From NCBI RefSeq assembly GCF_007197645.1, contig NZ_VKGK01000003.1, positions 186,001-250,000 on the forward strand: DNA of 64,000 nt, written 5' to 3'. Under the pieces are notes generated by a model. The model was not told the DNA's origin. It ran no database searches and was given only the letters and a program-made list of their open reading frames with translations. This document shows, piece by piece, positions 43,779-52,532 of this stretch. The position numbers and the translations under genes were made by a program. The stretch comes from Shewanella hanedai (GTDB lineage Bacteria; Pseudomonadota; Gammaproteobacteria; Enterobacterales; Shewanellaceae). How positions within the stretch are numbered: position 1 is the stretch's first letter; every line of letters begins with the position of its first letter.

Positions 43779-43853
43779 GTTCCCTCATTGGCCTTAGTTA
43801 ACATTGACTCGGGTGATGGTGTCTACATTATTATTTTCTTGTTTTTATGTTAG

Positions 43854-45116
43854 TTAAAGTATACCTAGCAGTGTTGCCGGAAGAATAATTTCGGTAAATG
43901 TTTTTGCGAGTTCCCGTAAATTGGTGACACCTGAGTCATAACAGGCGATGCCATCCCCAGGCAGTAATATTGGGTTCATATCTGGTTCCCACGAATGGGT
44001 GATCAGTTTATCGATAGAGCGCTCAACCACGTCAATTTTTTGCGTCAGCGGGTTTTTTGTTATCAGCATGACATGTCTGCCTCCATTGGTGCTTTGCGCT
44101 CCACCAACACAATTGCCACCAATGACTCCGGTGAGTAGCCTAGTTCCGTAAGGGAAGCGTGTCGCCTCAGTGTCCACTGCCGATTGAGAATTACTGCTTG
44201 CAGGTTGAGTCAGATTGGAAATAAAGACTCGAATACCTGGCGGGGTTATTTGTGAGGGTCTGGCGAGCGAGTCATCGAAGTGATTGCTTTGCGGAACGTG
44301 AATATGATCTCCAGCCATTAAAATAAAGCTTTGAACAGCGACTCCAGTGATTACGCCGCTTAGATCTATCTCAATAAGTTGTCGCCCTCGGGTGATGGTG
44401 ATCTTCGTTATATCAGCATTGGGGCTAATTCCACCTGAGGCTTTTAAGGCCATGTATATACTTCTTCCCGCGGCTTGATCGCCAGAGTGTCCACCATCAT
44501 CGTCGCTTATTTCTGTATCAGATTTACGATTGATGCTGTGTAAACCTGGTTCAAAAACAGCACCTGAAACACTGATCAGAATAGGGGCCCACTTCAGTGG
44601 CATGATGCTGAGTCTTATCGCGCCATCAAGCATCAAGTCTTCATCGATTAATAACTGTTTAACACTGGATTTGAGAGATGTGATAGAACTCCCTTGAGCC
44701 TTCAAAGGAGGAAGGTATGGAAGATAGATAAATCCATCTGCATTGACTTCAGCTTCCCCGCTAAATTCGTCTCCATTTAATATCTGGATACTCAGTCGAT
44801 CGCCAATAGACAGAATAGGAGTGTTAAATAATGCGGAGAATGAGTCATAGGATAGAGTTGTTTTCTCTACATTAGTTTCCTGCTGAGCATTCTCTACGGT
44901 ATTAACTGGTTTGCTTCTTTTGTAGGGGATGGTGTTTCCATAATAGTGGCACTCTGTCTGAATAGTGCTTTTTTCATCTTGCACAGTATTGTGATGCGCA
45001 TGTTCGCCTTGGCATAGGTTCTCTAAGTGGGACATTTTTGGGGTAATGCAAGCTGATAGGTTAAGGAGTCCGCCCAGTAGAAGTGCTTTCAAGAAAACGA
45101 TGTAATGTGGCTTCAT
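43854..45116 (-). CDS. Outer-membrane polysaccharide export lipoprotein (Wza-like)
   Basis: 420 residues. A lipoprotein signal peptide ends LLNLSAC with Cys23. The Poly_export domain begins near residue 98 (LSIGDRLSIQILNGDEFSG, VNADGFIYLPYLPPLKAQG) and is followed by SLBB-like segments (ISVSGAVFEPGLHS, ITITRGRQLIEIDLSG, MAGDHIHVPQ) and a C-terminal part with PGDGIACYDSGV. GGAG precedes the ATG. It forms the outer-membrane channel; the counterpart of SypC. Second gene of the operon that begins with the STAS protein. Confidence 0.9.
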   Translation of the reverse strand: MKPHYIVFLKALLLGGLLNLSACITPKMSHLENLCQGEHAHHNTVQDEKSTIQTECHYYGNTIPYKRSKPVNTVENAQQETNVEKTTLSYDSFSALFNTPILSIGDRLSIQILNGDEFSGEAEVNADGFIYLPYLPPLKAQGSSITSLKSSVKQLLIDEDLMLDGAIRLSIMPLKWAPILISVSGAVFEPGLHSINRKSDTEISDDDGGHSGDQAAGRSIYMALKASGGISPNADITKITITRGRQLIEIDLSGVITGVAVQSFILMAGDHIHVPQSNHFDDSLARPSQITPPGIRVFISNLTQPASSNSQSAVDTEATRFPYGTRLLTGVIGGNCVGGAQSTNGGRHVMLITKNPLTQKIDVVERSIDKLITHSWEPDMNPILLPGDGIACYDSGVTNLRELAKTFTEIILPATLLGIL

Positions 45117-45183
45117 GATAGCGACTCCATGGTTTATTGAACGAGTTGACGAATAATGGCAATAAGGTCACATCAGTTTGAGT

Positions 45184-45525
45184 TTATTGTTCGCAAATGT
45201 GGGCGATGGCTGCATCTTTATCTTCATAGATAGCAAATACATGGTGCAGACGAGTCAGTTCTATTAACGCTCTAACACCCGCACTTGGAGAGAGAAGAAT
45301 GATCTCCCCTGCCTTTTTCTGAGTCAATTTCAGCGCAGAGACTAGCACAGATAAACCACTTGAATCGATATACTCGACTTGATGAAGATCCAACACGAGC
45401 TTATTACAGCCAGTTTCAATTTGATGAGTAATGGCTGCTCTGAGAGTGGGCGTTTGGGTGATCATCATCTCTTTAGGGAGTGTGACTAAGCATGCATTAC
45501 TGAGTGCTAATTGAGAGAATTTCAT
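45184..45525 (-). CDS. STAS-domain anti-anti-sigma-type protein (SypA-like)
   Basis: 113 residues, a single STAS domain. LVLDLHQVEYIDSSGLSVLVSAL holds the phosphorylatable Ser pair at 55-56, equivalent to the SpoIIAA site and to the regulatory serine I recall for Vibrio SypA. AAGGAG lies 7 nt before the ATG. Expected partners are the HATPase protein at 45878-46273 as its kinase and the REC-PP2C protein at 46266-47717 as its phosphatase. It leads the operon for export, chain length and polymerisation, and is expressed from a sigma-54 promoter. Confidence 0.9.
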   Translation of the reverse strand: MKFSQLALSNACLVTLPKEMMITQTPTLRAAITHQIETGCNKLVLDLHQVEYIDSSGLSVLVSALKLTQKKAGEIILLSPSAGVRALIELTRLHHVFAIYEDKDAAIAHICEQ

Positions 45526-45594
45526 ATAAAGCTCCTTAAAAAATCACATAACTTTTAAACAGTTAACTTTCTAGTTTGTTGTTTAATAGTTAAA

Positions 45595-45610
45595 TGCATA
45601 AGTTAGGCCA
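45595..45610 (-). promoter_or_regulatory. Sigma-54 promoter of the STAS-led polysaccharide operon
   Basis: TGGCCTAACTTATGCA on the minus strand, GG-N10-GC, 70 bp before the STAS ATG. It differs at one base from the promoter at 38153-38168. Confidence 0.8.
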
Positions 45611-45673
45611 TGCTTCAAGTTGTTGAAAAATAAGTATAAAAAAGTTTTTTCCTCACGACTTTCAATCAATTAT

Positions 45674-45703
45674 TCAGAATGCGAAAGTTGCGAGGCAGAA
45701 TGC
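45674..45703. promoter_or_regulatory. Tandem enhancer-like sites, 21 bp apart
   Basis: CAGAATGCGAA occurs twice, giving TCA-GAA-TGC at 45674-45682 and GCA-GAA-TGC at 45695-45703, two helical turns apart and 64 and 85 bp upstream of the sigma-54 promoter. Same GCA-N3-TGC core as the dyads at 38241, 41042 and 47859. TCA-N3-TGC equals the core of the SypG-binding element as I remember it. The surrounding gap 45526-45877 holds no gene; a 62-codon frame there is discounted. Confidence 0.6.
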
Positions 45704-45877
45704 GAAGATAAATCAGTGAGCTGTAGCGCTGGTTTCGGACCAAAGACAGCATTAAGAAATACAGAGTCAGTGGAATACTGCTTGGAGTTTTATAGAAGAA
45801 GCAAGTGAAGGGCCTATTGAGAAAATGTGAACGACTAACTATAAAAGTCCGTAGTGACTTTTCAGGCTGTAACTTGT

Positions 45878-46273
45878 CTATTCATGCCTTAGTAGAGATA
45901 ATTTCAGGTGTGTGCCCGTAGCTGAAGATTGAAACTTTACTTGATCCATCCACTGTTGAATGATCCACAAACCTCGGCCGGAAAGTGATAAGGGAGAAGG
46001 GCATGCAGCCTCTTCATTTAAAGGGGGGAAAGGCGAGTTGTCCGATAGGTCTATGGTGATCATATTACTATCACAATGCAAGATGATGATGATATCTTCG
46101 AGCTGGCAAGTGGTATGTTCAACCACATTGCCTAAGGCTTCCATAACACAGGTTATGACTTTAAATTTCTGTTGAGACAATACATCATTTTGTTCTAGAA
46201 ATTGATCCATCTTCATACAAAGTAAATTATCGTCTAGCATGGACTGTCTGACATTTAATTTAATACTATTCAT
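45878..46273 (-). CDS. Anti-sigma-factor-type serine kinase (HATPase, RsbW/SpoIIAB-like)
   Basis: 131 residues from the ATG at 46273 (AGGGG just ahead); the longer frame to 46291 lacks a site. GHKL ATPase motifs: KVITCVMEALGNVVEHT (N-box with Glu and Asn), ITIDLSDNSPFP (G1-like DxxxP), SGRGLWIIQQWMD (G2). Such kinases phosphorylate STAS proteins. It overlaps the REC-PP2C gene by 8 bp, so kinase and opposing phosphatase are made together, and the STAS gene lies 352 bp downstream behind its own promoter. Confidence 0.87.
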   Translation of the reverse strand: MNSIKLNVRQSMLDDNLLCMKMDQFLEQNDVLSQQKFKVITCVMEALGNVVEHTTCQLEDIIIILHCDSNMITIDLSDNSPFPPLNEEAACPSPLSLSGRGLWIIQQWMDQVKFQSSATGTHLKLSLLRHE

Positions 46274-47717
46274 ATATCCCCTGAGAGGCATCGTTGATGT
46301 TTAACGTTTTTTGAGGGGTTATATCAACATCTTCTTTATTTGCTGTGATCTCATAACTCACCCTGATGCTGTTTTCAAGGGCTACAGATAGTTCATGATT
46401 ATCCAATATGTCTACTTCAGCAGCTTCAAGGTCACTTTGTACCAGTTCATTTTTAAGTGAATTGAAACTGAGTTCATCTGCATCGTCACATGAGGAGGAA
46501 AGTGACGATAATATGGTTAATTCAGGTGCGGAAATGATCATCATAGATATGTCATCCTGAGGCTTTTTTTGCTGCCAAAGTTCCATTGAATGGCAGAGAT
46601 GATGCAATAATGCTTCAGGGGTAAGCTGGTGGGCCTGATCACAAGTGTTAACTAATCTCTCTAGACTGAACTCACCAAATTTAGGATGGCGACATTCATA
46701 TAAACCGTCTGAATAGAGCATTAATTGTTGATGTGACTTAAGGCTGAAAGCGTTGTTTTTATATCGATATTGACTGTCTATGCCTAAGGGTAAACCCGCA
46801 TCTAATGTCATCAATGAAGCCCCATGCTTATCAAGCAATATGGGTTGAGGATGACCCGCTAACGTGAGCTTTACTTCGCCAGTTAAGGTATTCGCGATGC
46901 CCAGAATTAAGGTTGCAAATCGGCCAGTATTTTCTGGATCTTCAAAATCCCGGTTGAGTTGATTAACAATTAATGCTGGATCTAAGCTTTCCCAATGGCA
47001 ACTGCTACAGCTAAGCTGTTGGGCTAGAGTGAAACTTTGCATAGAAGCCGCAATGCCGTGTCCAGTGACATCTAGCAGATAAAAGCCTATGTTTTCTTGG
47101 TCAATATTAATGTATTGAAATATATCACCAGCAAGTTCTTGTGCTGGTTTAAATCGAGTTGCAAGACTCCATCGATTGACGAGTTGGCCCGAAGAGGGTA
47201 GGTGTGAACCTTGTAATTGTGCAGCACTCTTTAGGTCATCTTTAACCTGCTCAAGATAAGCGTGCTCCTTGTTGAGAGCATCATTGAGTTTAAGGTTTTT
47301 ATCGGACAGTCTGGACTGAAGGTTGACTATTCTTGCTGCAGCTAAGATTCTGACTTTAAGCACACTGGGAATAAAAGGTTTTGCGATAAAGTCATCGGCT
47401 CCAGACTCTATTCCTGTGACGATATGCTCAGCTAAGTTGTTTGCTGTTAACAGTATGATATAAGGAGGGGATGTTAAATTTTTAAGGTGCAGGCAAAGCT
47501 CTGGGCCTGTTAATCCCGGCATTCTCCAGTCACTGATTACGATATCTATTGCTTGTTTAGGGTATTGCTCAATGGCTTGTTCTGCACTGTCGCAACAGAT
47601 CACATTGAGCCCCATACTTGTTAATAATCCAACAATAAAAAAACGTTCACTCTGAGTATCCTCTACGACTAAGATCGTTAAGTTTTGAGTCTGTTGTTGG
47701 AATAAAGTCTCAAGCAT
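46266..47717 (-). CDS. Response regulator with PP2C-type phosphatase output (RsbU/SypE-like)
   Basis: 483 residues from the ATG at 47717 (AGGAG 7 nt upstream). The frame to 47771 is excluded because it would include the sigma-54 promoter. REC domain 12-130 (LVVEDTQSER; phospho-acceptor Asp63 in ISDWRMPG; Lys in FIAKPF), coiled-coil linker 140-190, PP2C domain 200-410 (AGDIFQYINIDQENIGFYLLDVTGHGIAASM, LTLAGHPQPIL, LYSDGLYE), and an acidic C-terminal tail of about 80 residues. It should dephosphorylate the STAS protein when activated. SypE has kinase and phosphatase in one chain; here they are separate. Confidence 0.9.
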   Translation of the reverse strand: MLETLFQQQTQNLTILVVEDTQSERFFIVGLLTSMGLNVICCDSAEQAIEQYPKQAIDIVISDWRMPGLTGPELCLHLKNLTSPPYIILLTANNLAEHIVTGIESGADDFIAKPFIPSVLKVRILAAARIVNLQSRLSDKNLKLNDALNKEHAYLEQVKDDLKSAAQLQGSHLPSSGQLVNRWSLATRFKPAQELAGDIFQYINIDQENIGFYLLDVTGHGIAASMQSFTLAQQLSCSSCHWESLDPALIVNQLNRDFEDPENTGRFATLILGIANTLTGEVKLTLAGHPQPILLDKHGASLMTLDAGLPLGIDSQYRYKNNAFSLKSHQQLMLYSDGLYECRHPKFGEFSLERLVNTCDQAHQLTPEALLHHLCHSMELWQQKKPQDDISMMIISAPELTILSSLSSSCDDADELSFNSLKNELVQSDLEAAEVDILDNHELSVALENSIRVSYEITANKEDVDITPQKTLNINDASQGIYE

Positions 47718-47754
47718 CAGATATCTCCTGAAAGAATAATCGTCAACACTAAAA

Positions 47755-47770
47755 CGCAAGTACCGTGCCA
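47755..47770 (-). promoter_or_regulatory. Sigma-54 promoter of the REC-PP2C/HATPase operon
   Basis: TGGCACGGTACTTGCG on the minus strand, a textbook -24/-12 element (TGGCAC-N5-TTGC), 38 bp before the ATG at 47717. An enhancer dyad lies 88 bp upstream. Confidence 0.85.
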
Positions 47771-47858
47771 CACGGATAGTGATGCTATCTAAGTGACTTG
47801 AATTATTGTGTTAATTATATTTTGTTGATTGTAGCTTGGTTTTCAAATCGTGTTTTAT

Positions 47859-47871
47859 TTGCAAAATGCAA
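47859..47871. promoter_or_regulatory. Enhancer-like dyad between two divergent sigma-54 promoters
   Basis: TTGCAAAATGCAA, a perfect inverted repeat with 3-bp spacer. It lies 88 bp from the minus-strand promoter (47755-47770) and about 153 bp from the plus-strand promoter (48025-48040) and could serve both. The rest of the 360-bp gap 47718-48077 is AT-rich with no gene. Confidence 0.65.
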
Positions 47872-48024
47872 TTAAGGTCAACATCTTGAAAATAGGTGGT
47901 CGTGTTACTAAGCTTATTGATGAGTTGTTCATTTTATATTTGTCATAAAAAATATAATAAATACTAAATTATTCAATAGTATATGTATGTTATGAATATT
48001 ATACATTGAGTTTTCAACTCTAAA

Positions 48025-48040
48025 TGGCATAGGCATTGCG
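48025..48040 (+). promoter_or_regulatory. Sigma-54 promoter of the sensor-regulator operon
   Basis: TGGCATAGGCATTGCG, GG-N10-GC, 37 bp before the GTG at 48078. It drives the binding protein, kinase and the sigma-54 activator itself, so the activator would stimulate its own synthesis. Confidence 0.82.
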
Positions 48041-48077
48041 AAGTAAAGGGAAATCATCATCACTAAGGGGATGCAAA

Positions 48078-48998
48078 GTGAAGAGATTAAATTTGTTGAA
48101 TACGATTGTCCTTCCTGTATTTTTAATCAGTACTAGCTGGTTAGTTTCAGCACAAGGGAATGAAAATAATGAAGAAAAAGTTGATTTTGATAAACCTGTT
48201 GTACTGGTTTTTGGGATAGTACCTCAACAGGCCGCAAGCACGTTGGCTCGTTTATGGTCACCAGTTTTTGAGGTGTTCTCCCAAAATGCAAATTTCCAAT
48301 TGCGTTTTGCTACTGCCCGAGATATCCCTACTTTTGAGAGCAGGCTTGCTATAGGCGAGTACGATATTGCGTATATGAACCCATATCATTATACGTCTTT
48401 CCATGATTTGGTCGGTTATCAAGCTTTGGTGAAGCAAGCAGGAAAACAGATAAAAGGCATCATCGTGGTGAAGAAAGACTCACCTATTCAATCGTTCCAA
48501 GATCTAAATAACAAGCAAATAGCGTTTCCTGCCCCTGCCGCATTTGCTGCCAGCGTATTGCCTAGAGCAAACTTAAACATTGAAGGTATAGAAGCGAAAA
48601 TTAAGTATGTGGGTTCTCATGACTCAGTCTATCTTGCGGTGGCTCAAAACCTAGTTGATGCAGGGGGGGGAGTAAAGCGCACCTTTAATACCATGGACAA
48701 ATCGACATCAGAACAGTTACGAGTGCTGTGGGAGACCCCTGGCTATACGCCACATGCTGTTGCGGTTCACCCAAGAGTCCCTGCTGACATTGTTGATGAA
48801 TTAAGGCTGCGGTTTATTGAGTTAGGATCTTTGCCTGAGGGGCGTGAGGTATTGAATAAATTGAAGTTTAGTCGTTTTGAATCTGCAAAAAATAGTGATT
48901 GGGATGATGTTAGAGCATTAGGTTTAGCGGAGTTATCTAAACCTGCGACGAATTTAGAGCCAAAACAGGCTGATTCCACATCAATTGGAGAGCATTAG
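48078..48998 (+). CDS. PhnD-like periplasmic solute-binding protein, probable sensor partner
   Basis: 306 residues from the GTG at 48078 (AAGGGG 7 nt upstream); the frame from 48036 starts inside the promoter. A signal peptide of about 26 residues ends SWLVSAQG. The mature part matches phosphonate/phosphite-type binding proteins: VLVFGIVPQQAASTLARLW, YDIAYMNPYHYTSFH, GIIVVKKDSPIQSFQDLNNKQIAFPAPAAFAAS, VDAGGGVKRTF. No ABC permease or ATPase gene is nearby. Its stop shares one base with the start of the sensor kinase gene, so it probably presents a ligand to that kinase (inference). The ligand is unknown. Confidence 0.88.
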   Translation: MKRLNLLNTIVLPVFLISTSWLVSAQGNENNEEKVDFDKPVVLVFGIVPQQAASTLARLWSPVFEVFSQNANFQLRFATARDIPTFESRLAIGEYDIAYMNPYHYTSFHDLVGYQALVKQAGKQIKGIIVVKKDSPIQSFQDLNNKQIAFPAPAAFAASVLPRANLNIEGIEAKIKYVGSHDSVYLAVAQNLVDAGGGVKRTFNTMDKSTSEQLRVLWETPGYTPHAVAVHPRVPADIVDELRLRFIELGSLPEGREVLNKLKFSRFESAKNSDWDDVRALGLAELSKPATNLEPKQADSTSIGEH

Positions 48999-51900
48999 TG
49001 TCTTTTAGGCTAAAAACGGTACTAGGAATAGCTTTCATTGAGGGAGTGTTGCTGCTGCTTTTGGTGTACACCAGTGTCGATTATCTGAAAAGTTCCAACG
49101 AAGCTGAAATATCAAAGCGTGCAAATGCAATTGTGACACTTTTTGCTGCAGCGACTAAAGATGCCGTTATTAGCACTGATGTATCAACGCTTCGAGTGCT
49201 CGCTAATGAGTTACTCGCGCATACGCAAGTTTTGTATGTGAATATTTACGATGAAAATTCATTATTAGTTGAGCTGGGCGAGGGAGGGAAAGTCGATGCC
49301 GAGTTATTGGCTGGTGATATCTCGACTCTTGATGACGGTATTTTAGATGTTCAGGCGGATATTCTAGAGTCTGGATATCACTTAGGTTATATCGAGCTTG
49401 GGATATCGGTACATGAGTTTGATGAGTTTTTAGCAAGTGCAACGACTCGTTTCTTTTCAATTGCAGGATTAGAAATGGTGCTAGTGGCACTTTTCTCTTG
49501 GCTTTTAGGTCATTACTTAACAAGAAACCTAAGTGAGTTAGAGCTTGCATCAAATCGCATTTTGCAAGGAGAGACAGGAATACAGATCCCAGTTACGTCA
49601 ACTGACGAAATTGGGCAAACAACTCGCGCATTTAATCGGATGATAGAAAAGGTTGAAAGAAATGCGAAGGAGTTGGAGGGGGCGAATACTCGTTTAAATG
49701 CCATTCTTTCTGCGGCTATTGATGGTTATATTATTATTGATGTCGATGGGGTTATCACCCAAGTTAACCCCGCAGCTTGTCGACTTTTTGGTTATAACAG
49801 TCAAGATATTATTGGTCAGAATGTGTCTATATTCATGCCAAGTTATGAACGACATATACATGATGTTTTTCTTAAACGCTTCATCGAAGGAGAGCGGGAA
49901 GCGCTTGACCGCAATGGACGGGAACTGATGGCGCAACATAAGGACGGTAGCTTGTTCCCCATTGAGTTATCTGTGTCGAAAATGACCATTGAAAATGAAA
50001 TTATGTTGTTGGGTCTAGTTAAGGATCTTAGTGATATAAAACGTAAAGAGATTGCTGCACAAAGAACTGAGTCCATTTTATTAGCGACCCTTGAAGCGAG
50101 TCAAGATGCGTTAATCACTATTGATATTACTGGAAAGATTCAAGAGTTTAATCAATCAGCGTGTCAGCTATTTAAACATGACAGCAATACTGTATTGGGG
50201 AAACGGTTAGAGGACCTCCTTTTTGACGGCATAGATAAGCGTTGCTTTAAACAAGGGTTAGAGGAGTTTCGTCGTACAGGTTCAGGGCCCGCAATCAAAA
50301 AAAGCATTGAGTTAATGTCGGTAAAAAGCGATGGCGGTTTGCTGCCCATTGAAATGAGGATGATCCCGGTCCAACTTGGTGATGAGATTTTTTTAACTGC
50401 ATTTATCCATGATATTTCAACACGTATGGAGTATGAATCCCAACTCAAACAAGCAAAAGAGCAAGCGGAGTCGGGCAGTAAAGCTAAGTCCAGATTTTTA
50501 GCAACGATGAGCCATGAGATTCGTTCTCCATTGAATGCAGTGTTAGGTAGTGTTGAGCTTATCTTGGATTCTGAATTAAATGAGGAGCAAAGAATTTATG
50601 CCCGCACCGCACATGAAGCGGGCACAGCACTACTGAGTACCATCAATGACATTTTAGATTTTTCTAAGATTGAAGCTGGGCAGATGACACTTGAATCAGC
50701 CAGCTTTTCCCCTGAAAAGCTAGTATCACAAGTGATGCAGATTTTGGCGCCTAAAGCGATGAAGAAGGGAGTAAACCTCGCCACTTTTATTAACCGAAAT
50801 GTGCCAGAAATGGTTAAAGGCGATGCGCAACGACTACGTCAAGTGCTGCATAATCTAATCGACAATGCGATTAAGTTCTCCGACTCAGGTTGTATTTCAG
50901 TAGAGATGTGGATCCCTAATAGTCACCATCAAGAGGTGCAACTGTATTGTGCCGTTAAAGATGAGGGAATAGGCGTGAGCCTTGCTGCTCAGAAGAAGCT
51001 ATTTCAGGAATTCAGTCAGGTTCATGACCAACACAATACTAACTATAAAGGAACAGGTCTTGGTTTAGCTATTTGCTCTGAACTTATCGCTATGATGGGA
51101 GGAAATATAGAGTTAAGTAGTCGATTAGGGCACGGTAGCTGCTTTAGGTTTGATGTACGCCTGAAGTTGGAAGAACAAAAGGTGAGCAACTCCTATCATC
51201 TTCCTCCGCACACGCGAGTACTGTTAGTCCATCCTGATACAACTTTCGTAGAGTTAGTCAGAAAACAATATAGTCAATACGGCGTGTTTAGTGAGAATGT
51301 GGTGAACATTTCAGAGCTCATCGGTAGTGACAAAGCCATGGGACGTTTTAATTTAATATTAATCGATGAAACAAGCTTGCCTGATCTAAACCTTAACCAG
51401 ACACGTTTGTTGAAGGATGATTTTTTATTTGAAGATGGCATGGTCGCACTTTTAGTATCTGGACTACGCTCTGATATGTCAGGGGAACTGGCAGATATAG
51501 GGTTAAAACAAGTGATTAATAAGCCTTTAAGCAGGGAGATGTTACTTGGGTTATTGAGCAAGGCTAAAATTCAGAAAGTTGAAGAGAGCACGGATGACAT
51601 TTCGTTACCTGATCACGGAGTTAAAAATAAATTACTACTGCTGGCAGAAGACAGTCTCTCTAATCAGTTAGTTGCTGGTGCGATGTTGAAAAAATCGGGG
51701 TTTGAAGTGGAATTTGCCAATAACGGTATTGAGGCTGTTGATATGGCGGCTAAAAAAGAATATGGCCTTATCCTGATGGACATGAGAATGCCTGAAATGG
51801 ACGGGGTTGAAGCGAGCAAAATGATTTTATTGAATGAGCCTAATACGATTATTTTGGCCATGACAGCGAATGTCCAACAAGAGGATGTGGACAGTTGTTT

Positions 51901-52492
51901 ATCGGTAGGCATGAAGGACTTTGTCCCAAAGCCTGTGAGTAGAGCTAATTTAACCAAAGCCATTAATCAATGGTTACCCGTTTTAACCGATAAAGCGCAT
52001 GTGGTTAATCTCAATAAAAATAAAGAGAGAGTAAATGAGTTCAAAAGTTGTGAACAGGCTAATGAGGACATAAGCTTTACAGATGATATGACAAGTAGGT
52101 GCAATATTTCGCCTGAAATAGAAGATCAATCTGAATCGCTAGAGCAGATAGATAACTTGTTTGATGAAAGAGTTATAGCTGAGCTTTTCGATGTACTGGG
52201 GCAAGAGTCTGTTGAGGGCATGTATTCAGTGTATCTAGAAGAAACTCGCGAGCGTCTAGACATATTAAACACGTTAATGGAAAACCTTGATTACACTGAA
52301 ATAGATAATCAAGCTCATACATTAAAAAGTAGCTCGGGTAGTTTTGGTGCCCAAGCTCTCTACGAAATGGCTAAAAGTCTAGAGCAAAGTGCGAAAGAGC
52401 AGGATGAGAAGAGTATTGAATCACATTTTTCTGCACTGCAGCAAGTTGGAGAACAAACGTTAAAGGCATTTAAAAGCAGGTTTAAGGTGTAA
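48998..52492 (+). CDS. Hybrid sensor histidine kinase (PAS-PAS-HK-REC-REC-HPt)
   Basis: 1164 residues; GTG start with GGAGAG 6 nt ahead. Membrane segments near 8-28 and 150-172 enclose a periplasmic domain; HAMP about 172-228; two PAS domains about 235-350 and 360-475 (the first with FGYNSQDIIGQNV); HisKA with MSHEIRSP, His506; HATPase with NLIDNAIKFS and GTGLGLAI; a degenerate REC about 735-850; a full REC with Asp928 in LMDMRMPEMDG; an HPt domain with His1107 in QAHTLKSSSGSFGA. The relay should pass phosphate to the regulators encoded at 52533 and/or 46266. Comparable to SypF/RscS of the syp system. Confidence 0.93.
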   Translation: MSFRLKTVLGIAFIEGVLLLLLVYTSVDYLKSSNEAEISKRANAIVTLFAAATKDAVISTDVSTLRVLANELLAHTQVLYVNIYDENSLLVELGEGGKVDAELLAGDISTLDDGILDVQADILESGYHLGYIELGISVHEFDEFLASATTRFFSIAGLEMVLVALFSWLLGHYLTRNLSELELASNRILQGETGIQIPVTSTDEIGQTTRAFNRMIEKVERNAKELEGANTRLNAILSAAIDGYIIIDVDGVITQVNPAACRLFGYNSQDIIGQNVSIFMPSYERHIHDVFLKRFIEGEREALDRNGRELMAQHKDGSLFPIELSVSKMTIENEIMLLGLVKDLSDIKRKEIAAQRTESILLATLEASQDALITIDITGKIQEFNQSACQLFKHDSNTVLGKRLEDLLFDGIDKRCFKQGLEEFRRTGSGPAIKKSIELMSVKSDGGLLPIEMRMIPVQLGDEIFLTAFIHDISTRMEYESQLKQAKEQAESGSKAKSRFLATMSHEIRSPLNAVLGSVELILDSELNEEQRIYARTAHEAGTALLSTINDILDFSKIEAGQMTLESASFSPEKLVSQVMQILAPKAMKKGVNLATFINRNVPEMVKGDAQRLRQVLHNLIDNAIKFSDSGCISVEMWIPNSHHQEVQLYCAVKDEGIGVSLAAQKKLFQEFSQVHDQHNTNYKGTGLGLAICSELIAMMGGNIELSSRLGHGSCFRFDVRLKLEEQKVSNSYHLPPHTRVLLVHPDTTFVELVRKQYSQYGVFSENVVNISELIGSDKAMGRFNLILIDETSLPDLNLNQTRLLKDDFLFEDGMVALLVSGLRSDMSGELADIGLKQVINKPLSREMLLGLLSKAKIQKVEESTDDISLPDHGVKNKLLLLAEDSLSNQLVAGAMLKKSGFEVEFANNGIEAVDMAAKKEYGLILMDMRMPEMDGVEASKMILLNEPNTIILAMTANVQQEDVDSCLSVGMKDFVPKPVSRANLTKAINQWLPVLTDKAHVVNLNKNKERVNEFKSCEQANEDISFTDDMTSRCNISPEIEDQSESLEQIDNLFDERVIAELFDVLGQESVEGMYSVYLEETRERLDILNTLMENLDYTEIDNQAHTLKSSSGSFGAQALYEMAKSLEQSAKEQDEKSIESHFSALQQVGEQTLKAFKSRFKV

Positions 52493-52532
52493 TTAACACC
52501 TTAGTATCGAAATAAGCATTGAAAGTGAGGTA

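Noticed and set aside
45620..45808. 62-codon Cys-rich plus-strand frame
   Set aside because: It spans the enhancer region of the STAS operon, lacks a ribosome-binding site, and its periodic sequence is explained by the tandem regulatory sites.
47718..47771. N-terminal extension of the REC-PP2C protein to 47771
   Set aside because: The extension would be translated from its own sigma-54 promoter; the ATG at 47717 has a strong ribosome-binding site.
48036..48077. N-terminal extension of the PhnD-like protein from 48036
   Set aside because: It starts inside the -12 element, and the GTG at 48078 gives a clean signal peptide and an AAGGGG site.
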